A DNA stretch of 64,000 nt from Peribacillus folii (GCF_030271255.1 NZ_JASJOM010000005.1:186001-250000); one strand, 5' to 3'. Positions 8,777 through 17,514 are shown, counted from the stretch's first letter. Numbers and translations: made by a program. Notes: generated by a model from the sequence alone, not told the origin.

Positions 8777-9472
8777 TTACTTCATTAACCAATCCCTCAA
8801 TAGGGAGCTAACTTTTCCTGGCTGTTCCAACGTAATTAAATGACCTGAATGGTTTACGATTTCCAGACTTGCTTCGGGGATATTTTTTTGCAGGAATTCA
8901 GACATATGAACAGGACATACCGCGTCTTCCCTGCCTACTAAAATCACGGTCGGGCACTGAATGTCGGAAAGGATGGGACGTTGATCAGAGCGCGTCATCA
9001 CCGCTTTCAGCTGATTGATGTACCCTTTAGGCCCGACTTTATTTGCCATATCGATAATTTTTGAAACCAATGCTTCATCACTTCTCCGGTCTGGATGGAT
9101 TAACACCGGCAGCAGATGGTTTCGTGTAATATCAAGGAATTGGCCATTATTGGCCATCTCGATGAACCTCCCCCAACCTGAGATTTGTTCAGGCTGGGGA
9201 GGGCTTGGATTCGTATCAAGCAGCGCCAGCTTTATGACCCGCTCGGGTGCAAGGCGCATGATTTCTAGAGAGATGATGCCGCCCAATGATAGACCTGCCA
9301 GGGCAAACCGGTCAGGTGCTTCTTTCAATACCGACTTTGCCAGGCCCTCGATCGTATCTGCTTTTGTCACATCACATACCCTCACATCTGCCATGTCCGA
9401 AAGGTTCACTGATTCCCATAAACGTTCATCACAAAGCGTGCCCGGAAGCAGCATGAGCGGTACTTTTTTCAT
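8777..9472 (-). CDS. Alpha/beta hydrolase
   Basis: A 231-residue alpha/beta-hydrolase-fold protein. The nucleophile elbow GLSLGG (near residue 80), the acid in GREDAVCP and the His in NHSGHLITLE give a complete Ser-Asp-His triad. The N-terminal PGTLCDERLW carries the oxyanion region. There is no signal peptide, so it is cytoplasmic. It is the third last enzyme type before the SnoaL genes, 2 nt after the cupin stop, so translation is probably coupled. Likely roles are ester, lactone or C-C bond hydrolysis in the catabolic pathway; the family is too broad to choose. Confidence 0.85.
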   Translation of the reverse strand: MKKVPLMLLPGTLCDERLWESVNLSDMADVRVCDVTKADTIEGLAKSVLKEAPDRFALAGLSLGGIISLEIMRLAPERVIKLALLDTNPSPPQPEQISGWGRFIEMANNGQFLDITRNHLLPVLIHPDRRSDEALVSKIIDMANKVGPKGYINQLKAVMTRSDQRPILSDIQCPTVILVGREDAVCPVHMSEFLQKNIPEASLEIVNHSGHLITLEQPGKVSSLLRDWLMK

Positions 9473-9474
9473 GT

Positions 9475-10098
9475 TTATTTCTCACCCATTTTCAATTTAT
9501 CTGCGATTTCCTTTTCAAGATCCTTGAAGTTATCCGGTTTAATCATTTTTCCTAACTCATTGGCGTGGAAGCCATGTTTAGCTGCCTCTTTAATCACCTT
9601 TGGCGACCAGTATGGATCTTTCCCATCAAATACTTCATGCTGCTCCAAGACAGCAAAGATCCAGGCATCTTCTTCACTGATGTTTTCGAAGCCTCTCCAT
9701 AAACCTGGCGGCAATGAAATCAAGTCCCACTGCTCAATGATCGTTTCGCCATCAATTTCATCCGGTCCCTTTCCCCAGTAAAAACGCCATTTGCCTGATA
9801 GAGGAAGGAAGGATTCAATGTAATCATGCGTATGGTATGCCGGGCCATTGCCTTTTTGCGCTTTGACCATACCGATTTGAAACCCGTGCGGCTCGGTGAT
9901 TTCCGGTGTGAAGCTATCATTTTCACTTGCTGTATCGCCAATCAATGTATAGTTGATGCGCTGATGTCCTGGAATGATGCTGTCAATGAACATGAGCGGA
10001 ATGCCTTTTGCCTTCATTTGATCGAACCGGACGATCCAGTTGTTTTCCATTTCCTCATTCGTTACCGCTTTTTTCACTCTTGGTTCTTGTACTGTCAT
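9475..10098 (-). CDS. Cupin-domain protein
   Basis: About 207 residues with a single cupin barrel. Motif 1 is visible as YHTHDYIESFLPLSGKW, providing two metal-ligand His and a Glu, and motif 2 as WDLISLPPGLWRGFEN, in which the usual metal-binding His is replaced by Trp/Arg. It resembles the gentisate-dioxygenase-like and ring-cleavage cupins only in general fold. I prefer the ATG at 10098 (AAGGGG 8 nt upstream) over an ATG six codons earlier. It lies between ALDH and the alpha/beta hydrolase. A role as metal-dependent dioxygenase, isomerase or lyase is possible; with one ligand changed, activity is uncertain. Confidence 0.78.
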   Translation of the reverse strand: MTVQEPRVKKAVTNEEMENNWIVRFDQMKAKGIPLMFIDSIIPGHQRINYTLIGDTASENDSFTPEITEPHGFQIGMVKAQKGNGPAYHTHDYIESFLPLSGKWRFYWGKGPDEIDGETIIEQWDLISLPPGLWRGFENISEEDAWIFAVLEQHEVFDGKDPYWSPKVIKEAAKHGFHANELGKMIKPDNFKDLEKEIADKLKMGEK

Positions 10099-10137
10099 GT
10101 TAATTTCCCCTTCCATATTCGTTATTTTTTTATTCGT

Positions 10138-11571
10138 TTATAAGGTAAATACGGCAAGCTTCAATTCCGTCATTTCTTCAACGGAATACTTGACCCCTTC
10201 CTTGCCCGTGCCGCTGTTCTTCACACCGCCATATGGCATATGGTCAACCCTGAAGGATGGGATGTCATTCACGATGACACCGCCGACTTCAAGCCGTTCA
10301 ACGGCATCGAAGGCTTTTGGCATGGAGGTCGTATACACCCCTGCCTGGAGGCCGTATAATGAATCATTCACAAGGCCGATGGCTTCATCCCAAGTTTTGT
10401 AGGCGTTCACTGACACGATCGGTGCAAAGGCTTCTTGGCAGCTCAATGCTTGTTCCGGCTTGGCATTCTTGATGATGGTGGGGTGAAGGACTGCGCCTGT
10501 CCTTGTTCCGCCATAGATGATTTCAGTTCCTTCCGCCCTGGCCGTTTCAATCCACCCCTCGACGCGTTTTGCTTCATTGATATGGATCAAAGCGGATAGG
10601 TCGGTAGCTTCAGACTCCGGATCGCCAAATGTAAGCTTCTTTGTTCTTTCGATAAACTTTTGCAAAAATGCTTCATGTAAATCTTCTTGAACGTAAATTC
10701 GCTGAACCGAGATGCATACCTGACCTGAATAAGCAAAGGATCCTTCCACACAGCGCGCGGCAACGGCATCCAGGTCTTCGACACTGTCAATGATGACGCT
10801 TGAGTTGGAGCCAAGTTCCAGTGTCACCTTCTTCAAGCCGGCCTTTTCTTTGATGCCTAAACCGACATCCACACTCCCTGTAAACGTAACCATTTTGATT
10901 CTTGGGTCAGTGACCAACACATCACCGATGATGCTCCCTTTACCCGTGACGACATTGAGCGCCCCTTTCGGCAGGCCTGCTTTTTCAAAGATTTCCGCTG
11001 CCATGATCGCACTTAGCGGCGTTTGTGACGCCGGCTTCAATATGACCGCATTACCTGCGGCAAACGCAGGGCCAAGTTTATGTGCAGCCAAATTGAACGG
11101 AAAATTAAAGGGTGTGATGGCAGCAATGACACCAAGCGGCTCACGTTTCGTATAAGCAAAACGACCTTTCCCGTTTTTGGCGGCATCCATCGGGATCGTT
11201 TCACCGTGAAGCCGTTTTGCCTCTTCCGCCGCGAACTTATAGGTCTCGATCGTGCGAAGAATTTCCCCTCTTGCAGCCTTTAAAGGCTTGGCATTCTCTC
11301 GTGTAAGGATTAGTGCGCATTCCTCAAGCCTCTCCTGGAATAGTGCTGCTGCTCTCTCCAAAATGGCTGAACGCTCAAGGGCAGTTAGCCTTCTCATTTC
11401 CTTGGCACCGCGTTCGGCACATGCTATCGCGCTTAAAACGGCTTCTTTTCCTGCCAAAGGGATTTGGGCAATCACCTTTCCGGAATAAGGAGACAGTAAA
11501 TTGTAATGATCCTTCCCGTCCTTCCACTCGCCGCCGATGAATAATTTCTTTTTCGTATCGGTACCAATCAA
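10138..11571 (-). CDS. NAD(P)-dependent aldehyde dehydrogenase
   Basis: An ALDH-superfamily enzyme of about 477 residues that oxidises an aldehyde to the acid. Visible motifs: PFNFPFNLAAHKLGPA (cofactor region), FTGSVDVG, LELGSNSSVI with the general-base Glu, FAYSGQVCISVQRI with the nucleophilic Cys, and the C-terminal MPYGGVKNSGTGKEG. It belongs with lactaldehyde/glycolaldehyde-type ALDHs. I start it at TTG 11571: GGGAGG lies 9 nt upstream and the codon follows the ADH stop by one base, implying translational coupling. An in-frame ATG at 11631 would overlap the ADH by 59 nt and has no ribosome binding site. Probably oxidises the aldehyde released by the aldolase, or one formed by the ADH. 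Confidence 0.88.
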   Translation of the reverse strand: MIGTDTKKKLFIGGEWKDGKDHYNLLSPYSGKVIAQIPLAGKEAVLSAIACAERGAKEMRRLTALERSAILERAAALFQERLEECALILTRENAKPLKAARGEILRTIETYKFAAEEAKRLHGETIPMDAAKNGKGRFAYTKREPLGVIAAITPFNFPFNLAAHKLGPAFAAGNAVILKPASQTPLSAIMAAEIFEKAGLPKGALNVVTGKGSIIGDVLVTDPRIKMVTFTGSVDVGLGIKEKAGLKKVTLELGSNSSVIIDSVEDLDAVAARCVEGSFAYSGQVCISVQRIYVQEDLHEAFLQKFIERTKKLTFGDPESEATDLSALIHINEAKRVEGWIETARAEGTEIIYGGTRTGAVLHPTIIKNAKPEQALSCQEAFAPIVSVNAYKTWDEAIGLVNDSLYGLQAGVYTTSMPKAFDAVERLEVGGVIVNDIPSFRVDHMPYGGVKNSGTGKEGVKYSVEEMTELKLAVFTL

Positions 11572-11572
11572 C

Positions 11573-12769
11573 TTACTTTGCCTCCCGTCCTTTAAACGCG
11601 CTTTGATAGATTCCGAGAATCTTTTGTTCATTCAAATGATAAGGGGTGTTCGATAGCAGGCGATCGATTTTTGCTGCCTGCTTTGCCATCAACGGCAATG
11701 AATCCTCTTCTATGCCAAGCTCCGCTAACGTATGCGGCAGATCAAGGTCGTCCAGAAGCTGATGCATATAATCGACCACTGCCTTTAATGCTTGATTTGG
11801 TTGTGTCTTGAAATCGCCCAGCTGTAAAAAGGACGCGACCTCCACCATTTCCCTTGTGCATGTCTTGCCGATCACTTCGAACACATAAGGCATTAGGAGG
11901 GCGTTCGAGACTCCATGCTCAATATGGAATGTACCGCCTAACGGATAGGCGAGTGCATGAACCGCCCCAACCCCCGCGTTGGCAAGGGCCACACCGGCAA
12001 GCGAGCTTACCCAGCTCATCCCAATCCGTGCCTCCAAGTCCCTTCCATTGTGAACAGCTTTTGCGATGTTCGAGTTGAATAGCTTCATGGCCCTTTCCGA
12101 ATAAACCTTGGTGAGCGGCGTCGCTTTGATGGCGATATACGATTCAATCGCATGTGTGAATGCATCCACCCCTGATGCCGCGGTTACCCGTGGCGGGCAG
12201 GAAATGGTCAGCTCCGGATCGATGATGGCTGCATCCGGAAGGAATACCGGACTGACGATCCCTCTTTTGACCTGTTGCTCTTCATCGCCAAAAATGGCAT
12301 TCATCGTCACTTCCGAACCTGTTCCTGAGGTTGTCGGCAGAAGGATGCATCTCACCGTTCGCGATTCGATCGTTTCCTCGCCACTTAAATATGGGGCCAA
12401 ATTGACTTTTCCGCATAATGCCGCTGTTGCTTTGGCCACATCCAGCGCACTGCCCCCGCCAATCCCGATGATCAAGTCGCAATTTTCGGCTTGAAGCGTT
12501 TCTACGGCATCCTGCAATAGCTGAAACGTTGGCTCGCCGGCAATGTTCGTATATGTGACGCTTGGCACGGATAGCGGTTCGATAAGATCGACCACACGTT
12601 GGACGACTCCCACCCTTTCAAGCCCTTTGTCACTAACGATCGCCACCTTCTTGGCCCCTAACGTTTCAATTTCTTTCACTAACGTCGCAAATGCCCCGGC
12701 ACCGAACCGGAAAACGGCAGGCATTCGAAAATCGCGGATACTATGATGTCCATTTTGATTAACTGACAT
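11573..12769 (-). CDS. Iron-containing alcohol dehydrogenase
   Basis: A 398-residue group III (Fe-dependent) alcohol dehydrogenase. The nucleotide-binding GIGGGSALDVAKA, PTTSGTGSEVT, the metal ligands in ASGVDAFTHAIESY, ANAGVGAVHALAYPLGG and HIEHGVSNALLMPYV are all present. These enzymes interconvert alcohols or hydroxy acids and carbonyls using NAD(P). The ATG follows AAAGGAGG. The palindromic operator copy 2 lies immediately upstream, between this start and the SDR stop, which suggests either an internal promoter or a roadblock site. Together with the SDR and ALDH it could oxidise a polyol or hydroxy substrate stepwise. Confidence 0.9.
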   Translation of the reverse strand: MSVNQNGHHSIRDFRMPAVFRFGAGAFATLVKEIETLGAKKVAIVSDKGLERVGVVQRVVDLIEPLSVPSVTYTNIAGEPTFQLLQDAVETLQAENCDLIIGIGGGSALDVAKATAALCGKVNLAPYLSGEETIESRTVRCILLPTTSGTGSEVTMNAIFGDEEQQVKRGIVSPVFLPDAAIIDPELTISCPPRVTAASGVDAFTHAIESYIAIKATPLTKVYSERAMKLFNSNIAKAVHNGRDLEARIGMSWVSSLAGVALANAGVGAVHALAYPLGGTFHIEHGVSNALLMPYVFEVIGKTCTREMVEVASFLQLGDFKTQPNQALKAVVDYMHQLLDDLDLPHTLAELGIEEDSLPLMAKQAAKIDRLLSNTPYHLNEQKILGIYQSAFKGREAK

Positions 12770-12781
12770 GTCTCATCCTCC

Positions 12782-12799
12782 TTTGAATACGTATTCAAA
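12782..12799. promoter_or_regulatory. Probable LacI-family operator, copy 2
   Basis: TTTGAATACGTATTCAAA again, in the 34-nt gap between the SDR stop and the ADH start, close to the ADH ribosome binding site. Because it is downstream of the SDR, binding here could block elongating polymerase or loop to copy 3 about 850 bp away. Confidence 0.82.
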
Positions 12800-12803
12800 A
12801 AAC

Positions 12804-13583
12804 TCACCAGACCGTCCAACCTCCATCAATCACCAAGGTTTGGCCTGTCATCATATCGGAGCTTTGCGATGCCAGGTAAAGCACGCCGCCGAAAAGGTCT
12901 TCCGTTTTGGCAAGCCTGCCTAGAGGGATCCTGCCCAATACTTCGCGTTTGAAGGCTTCATCCTCAAACATCTGCTTGGTCATCGGTGTCTCTATGAAGG
13001 TTGGCGCTATGGCATTGACATTGATTTGATGCGGCGCCCACTCTATTGCCAGCGCTTTCGTAAGCTGGGTGATCCCTCCCTTGCTGGAGGAATAAGCTGC
13101 CCGCTTGTAATAGCCGACAAATGCCATTTGCGAGGACATATTGATGATTTTCCCTTTTTTCTGGTCGATCATATACTTTCCTGCTGCCTGGCTCGTGAAG
13201 AACACACTTTTTAAATTGATGTCCAGCACCTTATCCCAATCTTCGGGTATCAGCTCTTCTGCTGGCTTTGCCACGTTGATGCCGGCATTGTTTATTAAAA
13301 TGTCCATCTTGCCGAAATGCCTGTATATTCCTTCCATTACCTGTGCGGTGTCCTCGACCTCCGTTAAATCAAAAGGAACGGGTAACACCTTCACACCGAT
13401 TCGTTCAATTTCATGTGCAGCTTGTTCGAGCTGCTCTTTATTGCGGGCAATTAGAGCGATATGTGCTCCCGCATGCGCCAGGGTTTTTGCCAAGTCTTTG
13501 CCGATTCCCTTGCTTGCACCTGTAATGACCGCTACTTTACCATGTAAATTAAATAATTGATTGATTTCCAATCTATCACCCAT
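12804..13583 (-). CDS. SDR-family NAD(P)-dependent oxidoreductase
   Basis: A classical short-chain dehydrogenase of about 259 residues: TGASKGIG cofactor loop, NNAGIN, the catalytic Ser in INMSSQMAFVG, the YSSSKGG Tyr-Lys pair and the C-terminal VIDGGWTVW. It resembles gluconate 5-dehydrogenase and 3-oxoacyl-reductase type SDRs, so a hydroxy/keto conversion on a sugar acid-like compound is plausible. I take the ATG at 13583, since the upstream GTG at 13589 is part of the GAGGTG ribosome binding site. It is the first gene of the long operon and is preceded by a promoter and operator copy 3. Confidence 0.88.
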   Translation of the reverse strand: MGDRLEINQLFNLHGKVAVITGASKGIGKDLAKTLAHAGAHIALIARNKEQLEQAAHEIERIGVKVLPVPFDLTEVEDTAQVMEGIYRHFGKMDILINNAGINVAKPAEELIPEDWDKVLDINLKSVFFTSQAAGKYMIDQKKGKIINMSSQMAFVGYYKRAAYSSSKGGITQLTKALAIEWAPHQINVNAIAPTFIETPMTKQMFEDEAFKREVLGRIPLGRLAKTEDLFGGVLYLASQSSDMMTGQTLVIDGGWTVW

Positions 13584-13633
13584 CTTCACCTCATGGAGGC
13601 GTATTTTGCGAATTCCGGAATAAAGCGATTGCT

Positions 13634-13651
13634 TTTGAATACGTATTCAAA
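13634..13651. promoter_or_regulatory. Probable LacI-family operator, copy 3
   Basis: TTTGAATACGTATTCAAA, here extended by one matching T/A on each side to 20 bp. It lies about 35 nt downstream of the predicted -10 box and about 50 nt upstream of the SDR start codon, in the leader of the long operon. Confidence 0.85.
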
Positions 13652-13685
13652 AATGGGATGTCATGTTTTTTTGATTACAAATAAA

Positions 13686-13714
13686 AATATATACAACTTT
13701 CTGACTTTTGTAAA
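13686..13714 (-). promoter_or_regulatory. Predicted sigma-A promoter of the SDR operon
   Basis: On the minus strand TTTACA (13714-13709), a 17-nt spacer and TATATT (13691-13686), the same hexamers and spacing as the promoter of SnoaL copy 1. It lies between the LacI gene stop and operator copy 3. Confidence 0.6.
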
Positions 13715-13765
13715 TAGTAAAATTATTATTTTTTAAATGATGGAGGCCCGCCCCAAAACCGGTCA

Positions 13766-14797
13766 TTACACTCCAGCTTGTTTCGGGGCTGGCCCTGTTG
13801 TACGGCGGACCATCAATTCAGGCTCCAGGAAAATTTGGACCGATTCAACTGCTTCTTTCTTATGTTCAATCAAATAAATCAGTTTTTCCAAAGCCGCCAG
13901 CGACATTTGATCCATTTTTTGCGAGATGGTGGTCAGCCCGATGAATTCATTGGAGGCGAGCCTTATATCATCAAACCCGACAACGGACAAATCATCCGGT
14001 ATTTTCAAATCAAGGCTGGAGGCTGCCCCCAATACGGCGAGGGCCATTTGATCGGATGCGGCTATGATTGCGGTTGGCCTGTCCTTTTTCATCAACACTT
14101 TCTTCGTAAATGAATAAATCTCATCATAGGAAAAATTACTATTGAAAATCAAATCCTCATCGATTTCAAATCCATTGTCCTTCAGCTCCTGTTTATAGCC
14201 CATCGTTCGCTCATAGGTCGCTAAGTACTTGGAAGGCCCGGATATTTTCGCGATTTTTTCATGTCCCAATTCCAGCAGGTGCTGGACCGCGAGCCTCGCG
14301 CCTTTATTATTGTCCAGGACGATGAAGTTCACATCTTCAATATCCAGGGAGCTATTATATAATAATACTGGAAATCCATTATTATGTAATTTCTTGATTT
14401 TTTCAGTATAGTTTTTACTTACGCTGGTAAGGATGATTCCGTCCACTCGCTTGCCGATCAGCAAATTGATCGCCTGCTCCAGATTCTCATCTTTGTGCCC
14501 GGTATTGTATACGATGACATCGTATTTCAATTCCTGGGCCCTCTCGATGATGACCTCGGCCGTTTCGGCAAAGAATGGGTTGGAAATACTCCCCAATATC
14601 AGCCCAATGGACTTCGTCCTTTTTTCAACAAGGCTCCGGGCAATTTCGTCCCTTGTGAACCCCAGTTCCTCGATGACAGCAAGGACCTTTTCACGGGTAT
14701 GCTTCTTGATGTACGGATAATCATTCAGCACCCTTGAAACCGTTGATTGTGATACACCGGCAATTCTTGCCACATCTTCCGTCGTCAATCTCTTCAT
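13766..14797 (-). CDS. LacI-family transcriptional regulator
   Basis: A 343-residue LacI/GalR repressor. The N-terminal helix-turn-helix (TTEDVARIAGVSQSTVSRVLN) and hinge (RSLVEKRTKSIGLILG) lead into a periplasmic-binding-protein-like effector domain (about 60-330) with the conserved VVGFDDIRLA segment. The gene precedes the catabolic operon in the same orientation. The three copies of an 18-bp CG-centred palindrome at the operon's control points are its likely targets; no copy was seen upstream of its own start. The inducer is presumably the pathway substrate or an intermediate. Because the effector domain resembles sugar-binding folds, a sugar or sugar acid would be a first guess, but this is inference. 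Confidence 0.92.
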   Translation of the reverse strand: MKRLTTEDVARIAGVSQSTVSRVLNDYPYIKKHTREKVLAVIEELGFTRDEIARSLVEKRTKSIGLILGSISNPFFAETAEVIIERAQELKYDVIVYNTGHKDENLEQAINLLIGKRVDGIILTSVSKNYTEKIKKLHNNGFPVLLYNSSLDIEDVNFIVLDNNKGARLAVQHLLELGHEKIAKISGPSKYLATYERTMGYKQELKDNGFEIDEDLIFNSNFSYDEIYSFTKKVLMKKDRPTAIIAASDQMALAVLGAASSLDLKIPDDLSVVGFDDIRLASNEFIGLTTISQKMDQMSLAALEKLIYLIEHKKEAVESVQIFLEPELMVRRTTGPAPKQAGV

Positions 14798-14942
14798 ACT
14801 TATTTAATCCTTTCTACGCATAGGATTTGTTATCCTAGAAAACTAAAACAATGGGAAGATTCCAAATAAACGGTAATGGATTTCCATCCCTTATAATATA
14901 TCATAATATTGCAAATTTTTCTTACGGATTGACCAATAAAAA

Positions 14943-14969
14943 AAAGGGCCCCCGCTAAACGAGCCCTTT
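14943..14969 (-). terminator. Intrinsic terminator after the HAD gene
   Basis: AAAGGGC/GCCCTTT stem with an 8-T run on the minus strand (14945-14938), 13 nt past the HAD stop. Confidence 0.85.
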
Positions 14970-14981
14970 CCTTCCTGCACA

Positions 14982-15827
14982 TCATTGGAATTTTTTCTTC
15001 AAAAAGCGATGGAGCCCATCCTCCCTATATGAATACTCCGTCACTTCATCTGCCTGTTCCTTGACGAGATCCGTCGCGTTCTTCATGGCGACGCAGCGTC
15101 CGGCGAATGTAAATAGCGGAAGGTCATTTTCTCCATCGCCCACAGCGAGGATATTTTTCGGGTCCACCCCGAAGTGTTTCAGCAAGATTTGAACGCCTGT
15201 TGCTTTCGATACGCCCTCCACGGTCACTTCCACATTATGATGGGTTGAGGATGCAGTGGTGAAGGCATGCTCCTCCTTGATCAGTTCCAGCTCAGCAATC
15301 CATTTCTCCATGATAGGGATTTCATTGCTGAAGAAGTAGATTTTGGCGATGCTGACAGGATCGATTTGTTGCACCCATCTTATTTTTCCTTCCATCGCAT
15401 CCTGCCTTGAAAGCCATTCATTTTCTTCGACTGCAGCCGGCTTTTGTCTCATACCTTGTTCGACCATGTAGCCTTTGTCTTTTTTTAACGTCATCCGTGC
15501 ACCGTCATTCGGATGTACCTCATAATACATCTTTTCCGCTCCCGCTTTTGCGACCAACCGCTCCACAAGTTCTGGAGGCAGGGCGTGTTCAACGATCTGT
15601 TTCCCTCCGATGAATGCGGACATGCCATTCGCGGTCACCATGGCATCGACGAGCATATGCGGCGGCACAACGTCCTTCACTTCTTCCAGCGTCCTTCCCG
15701 TTGCAATGAAAACAAGTTTACCGCTTTCCCTTAGTTCGCTTATGTACTGGATCAGGGTTTCGTTCACTGTATTGACTTCGTTCAATGTCGTGCCGTCCAA
15801 GTCCAGCACAATGGCTTCAATCGTCAT
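14982..15827 (-). CDS. Cof-type HAD-IIB hydrolase
   Basis: A sugar-phosphate-type phosphatase of the HAD IIB (Cof/YwpJ-like) family, about 281 residues. Motif I is DLDGTTL with the nucleophilic Asp, motif II IATGR, the Lys motif lies before the cap/core boundary, and motif IV is GDGENDLPLF. I start at ATG 15827, which has GAGGTGAT five nt upstream; an ATG 11 codons earlier has no site. It follows the PTS IIC gene by about 107 nt with a weak hairpin between. Such genes often accompany PTS operons, where they may dephosphorylate accumulated sugar phosphate, but the substrate is not readable. Confidence 0.9.
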   Translation of the reverse strand: MTIEAIVLDLDGTTLNEVNTVNETLIQYISELRESGKLVFIATGRTLEEVKDVVPPHMLVDAMVTANGMSAFIGGKQIVEHALPPELVERLVAKAGAEKMYYEVHPNDGARMTLKKDKGYMVEQGMRQKPAAVEENEWLSRQDAMEGKIRWVQQIDPVSIAKIYFFSNEIPIMEKWIAELELIKEEHAFTTASSTHHNVEVTVEGVSKATGVQILLKHFGVDPKNILAVGDGENDLPLFTFAGRCVAMKNATDLVKEQADEVTEYSYREDGLHRFLKKKFQ

Positions 15828-15856
15828 GTACATCACCTCAGCATGGAATGAAAATG

Positions 15857-15893
15857 CCAACAGCCCACTCTCGAATCGATCATAGGCTGCTGG
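15857..15893 (-). terminator. Weak terminator after PTS IIC
   Basis: A nine-position stem (CCAACAGCC with GGCTGCTGG, one internal mismatch) and a 19-nt loop. On the minus strand it is followed by only short T stretches, so partial read-through into the HAD gene is likely. Confidence 0.45.
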
Positions 15894-15933
15894 TTTCGTT
15901 CATTTATTTTTCTTCATGTAACAGTATAACATG

Positions 15934-17202
15934 TCAGGATAATCCTAAAAGCTTCATGACACTTAGGATCAGGAGACCGACAACACCGAAATCCGAATCA
16001 CCGAATGTCGTCCCTTCGAATCCTACATCCCCCAAGAAGACGAGGAGTATGGCCGGCAGGAAGCTAATGATGAGGCCGTTGGCAAACGATCCGAGCATCG
16101 CCCCTCGTCTGCCGCCTGTCGCATTTCCGAATACACCCGCTGCCGCCCCAGTGAAGAAATGGGGAACGAGTCCTGGAACGATGACCTTCAATCCGATAAC
16201 TGGCAGAAGGAACATCGACAATAGTCCAGCTATAAAGCTGAATAAGAACCCAATGATCACGGCGTTTGGTGCGAATGGAAAGATCGTCGGGCAATCCAGC
16301 GCGGGTTTCGTGTTTGGCGCGACTTTATCCGCGATCCCCTTGAAGGCGGGGACGATTTCGGCGATCAGCATCCGTACCCCCGCAAGAATGATGTAAACGC
16401 CGGCAGCAAATGTGATTGCCTGGATAAAGGAAAATACGATGAAGTTCGAACCGCCGGATAATTTCGTTTCGATATAATCCTGGCCGGCAAACAGGGCGAC
16501 GATCACGAAGAACAGCGTCATCGTTAGGGAAACAGCGACCGATGTGTCCCTCAAGAATCCCAGCGATTTTGGCACCTTGATTTGCTCTGTCGTCTTTTCC
16601 TTATTGCCAAACCATTTTCCGACGGTTGCAGAAACGAAATATCCGACCGTCCCGAAGTGGCCGATGGCGAAATCATCGCTTCCGGTGATCTTCCGTACGT
16701 ATGGCTGAAGGAGCGCAGGAAACAGCACCATGCATGCTCCCAGCAAAATGGAACCGACCAAGATGAGCGCAACGCCGTCAAGCCCTCCGACAGACAGGGT
16801 GACCGCAAGTAAACAAGCCATGAATAAGGTATGATGTCCTGTCAGGAATATATATTTAAATGGCGTGAATCGAGCCAATAAAATATTGACCACCATTCCA
16901 AAAACCATGATCAAGGCAGTGGAAGTCCCAAATTCACTTTGTGCCGCTGCGACAATGGCTTCATTATTCGGGATGACGCCTTGAACATTGAAGGCATGAT
17001 CGAACATTTTACTGAATATATCCAGGGCGCCAATGAGTACTGCCGCTCCCGCTCCAATGATGATGAAGCCCATAACGGTTTTTAGCGTTCCAGATACAAC
17101 ATCTGCCGCCGCTTTCCGTTGTAACAGCAGGCCGACCAGCGCAAACAGCCCGACCAGTATCGATGGTGTACCCAAGATGTCATTCATGATAAGCTCCAGC
17201 AT
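15934..17202 (-). CDS. PTS transporter subunit IIC, ascorbate (UlaA/SgaT) family
   Basis: A 422-residue polytopic membrane protein with about 11 hydrophobic segments, of the UlaA/SgaT-type IIC family. That family carries L-ascorbate or other sugars/polyols through the membrane while they are phosphorylated by the partner IIB. Recognisable segments include TGHHTLFMACLL, ITGSDDFAIGHFGT and the repeated FANGLIISFLPA region. The ATG follows GGGGGAG. It is last in the order regulator, IIB, IIB, IIC. No ulaD/E/F-type ascorbate catabolic genes follow, so the actual sugar is unclear. Confidence 0.9.
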   Translation of the reverse strand: MLELIMNDILGTPSILVGLFALVGLLLQRKAAADVVSGTLKTVMGFIIIGAGAAVLIGALDIFSKMFDHAFNVQGVIPNNEAIVAAAQSEFGTSTALIMVFGMVVNILLARFTPFKYIFLTGHHTLFMACLLAVTLSVGGLDGVALILVGSILLGACMVLFPALLQPYVRKITGSDDFAIGHFGTVGYFVSATVGKWFGNKEKTTEQIKVPKSLGFLRDTSVAVSLTMTLFFVIVALFAGQDYIETKLSGGSNFIVFSFIQAITFAAGVYIILAGVRMLIAEIVPAFKGIADKVAPNTKPALDCPTIFPFAPNAVIIGFLFSFIAGLLSMFLLPVIGLKVIVPGLVPHFFTGAAAGVFGNATGGRRGAMLGSFANGLIISFLPAILLVFLGDVGFEGTTFGDSDFGVVGLLILSVMKLLGLS

Positions 17203-17233
17203 TGCCTCTCCCCCTTATCTTTATCTTTTCTGC

Positions 17234-17500
17234 TTATAGATGTGAAGTTAATTTCGATGTAATTTCAGGAATGCTCATCATGTTCTCCAATGTGACGATT
17301 GTCCGCGACCCATCATCGAGCTGCCCGACGATATCCGCGGCCCCGAGGAAAATATCCGCCTGAACCGTTTTTGCCGATGCCAGATCCGTATGATCGACCT
17401 CCGCCGTTTTTTCCATTTCCGTCAAGGCCTTCTTCACATTCATTTCCATGATGAAGCTGCTGCCCAATCCATTCCCGCATACTACCATGATTTTTTTCAT
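17234..17500 (-). CDS. PTS IIB subunit, copy 2
   Basis: An 88-residue stand-alone IIB of the ascorbate/lactose-like type. The phosphocysteine sits in MVVCGNGLGSSF (Cys8). The protein is almost identical to the copy at 17515-17784, differing at a handful of positions mainly near the C-terminus (TSKLTSHL against KSKLEVHFG), and the DNA is also nearly the same. It has its own AAGGAGA ribosome binding site. It accepts phosphate from a IIA domain and passes it to the sugar in the IIC channel. Confidence 0.92.
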   Translation of the reverse strand: MKKIMVVCGNGLGSSFIMEMNVKKALTEMEKTAEVDHTDLASAKTVQADIFLGAADIVGQLDDGSRTIVTLENMMSIPEITSKLTSHL

Positions 17501-17514
17501 ATCAATCTCTCCTT

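Noticed and set aside
11572-11631. Upstream ATG for the aldehyde dehydrogenase
   Set aside because: It overlaps the ADH coding end by 59 nt and lacks a ribosome binding site; TTG 11571 is preceded by GGGAGG.
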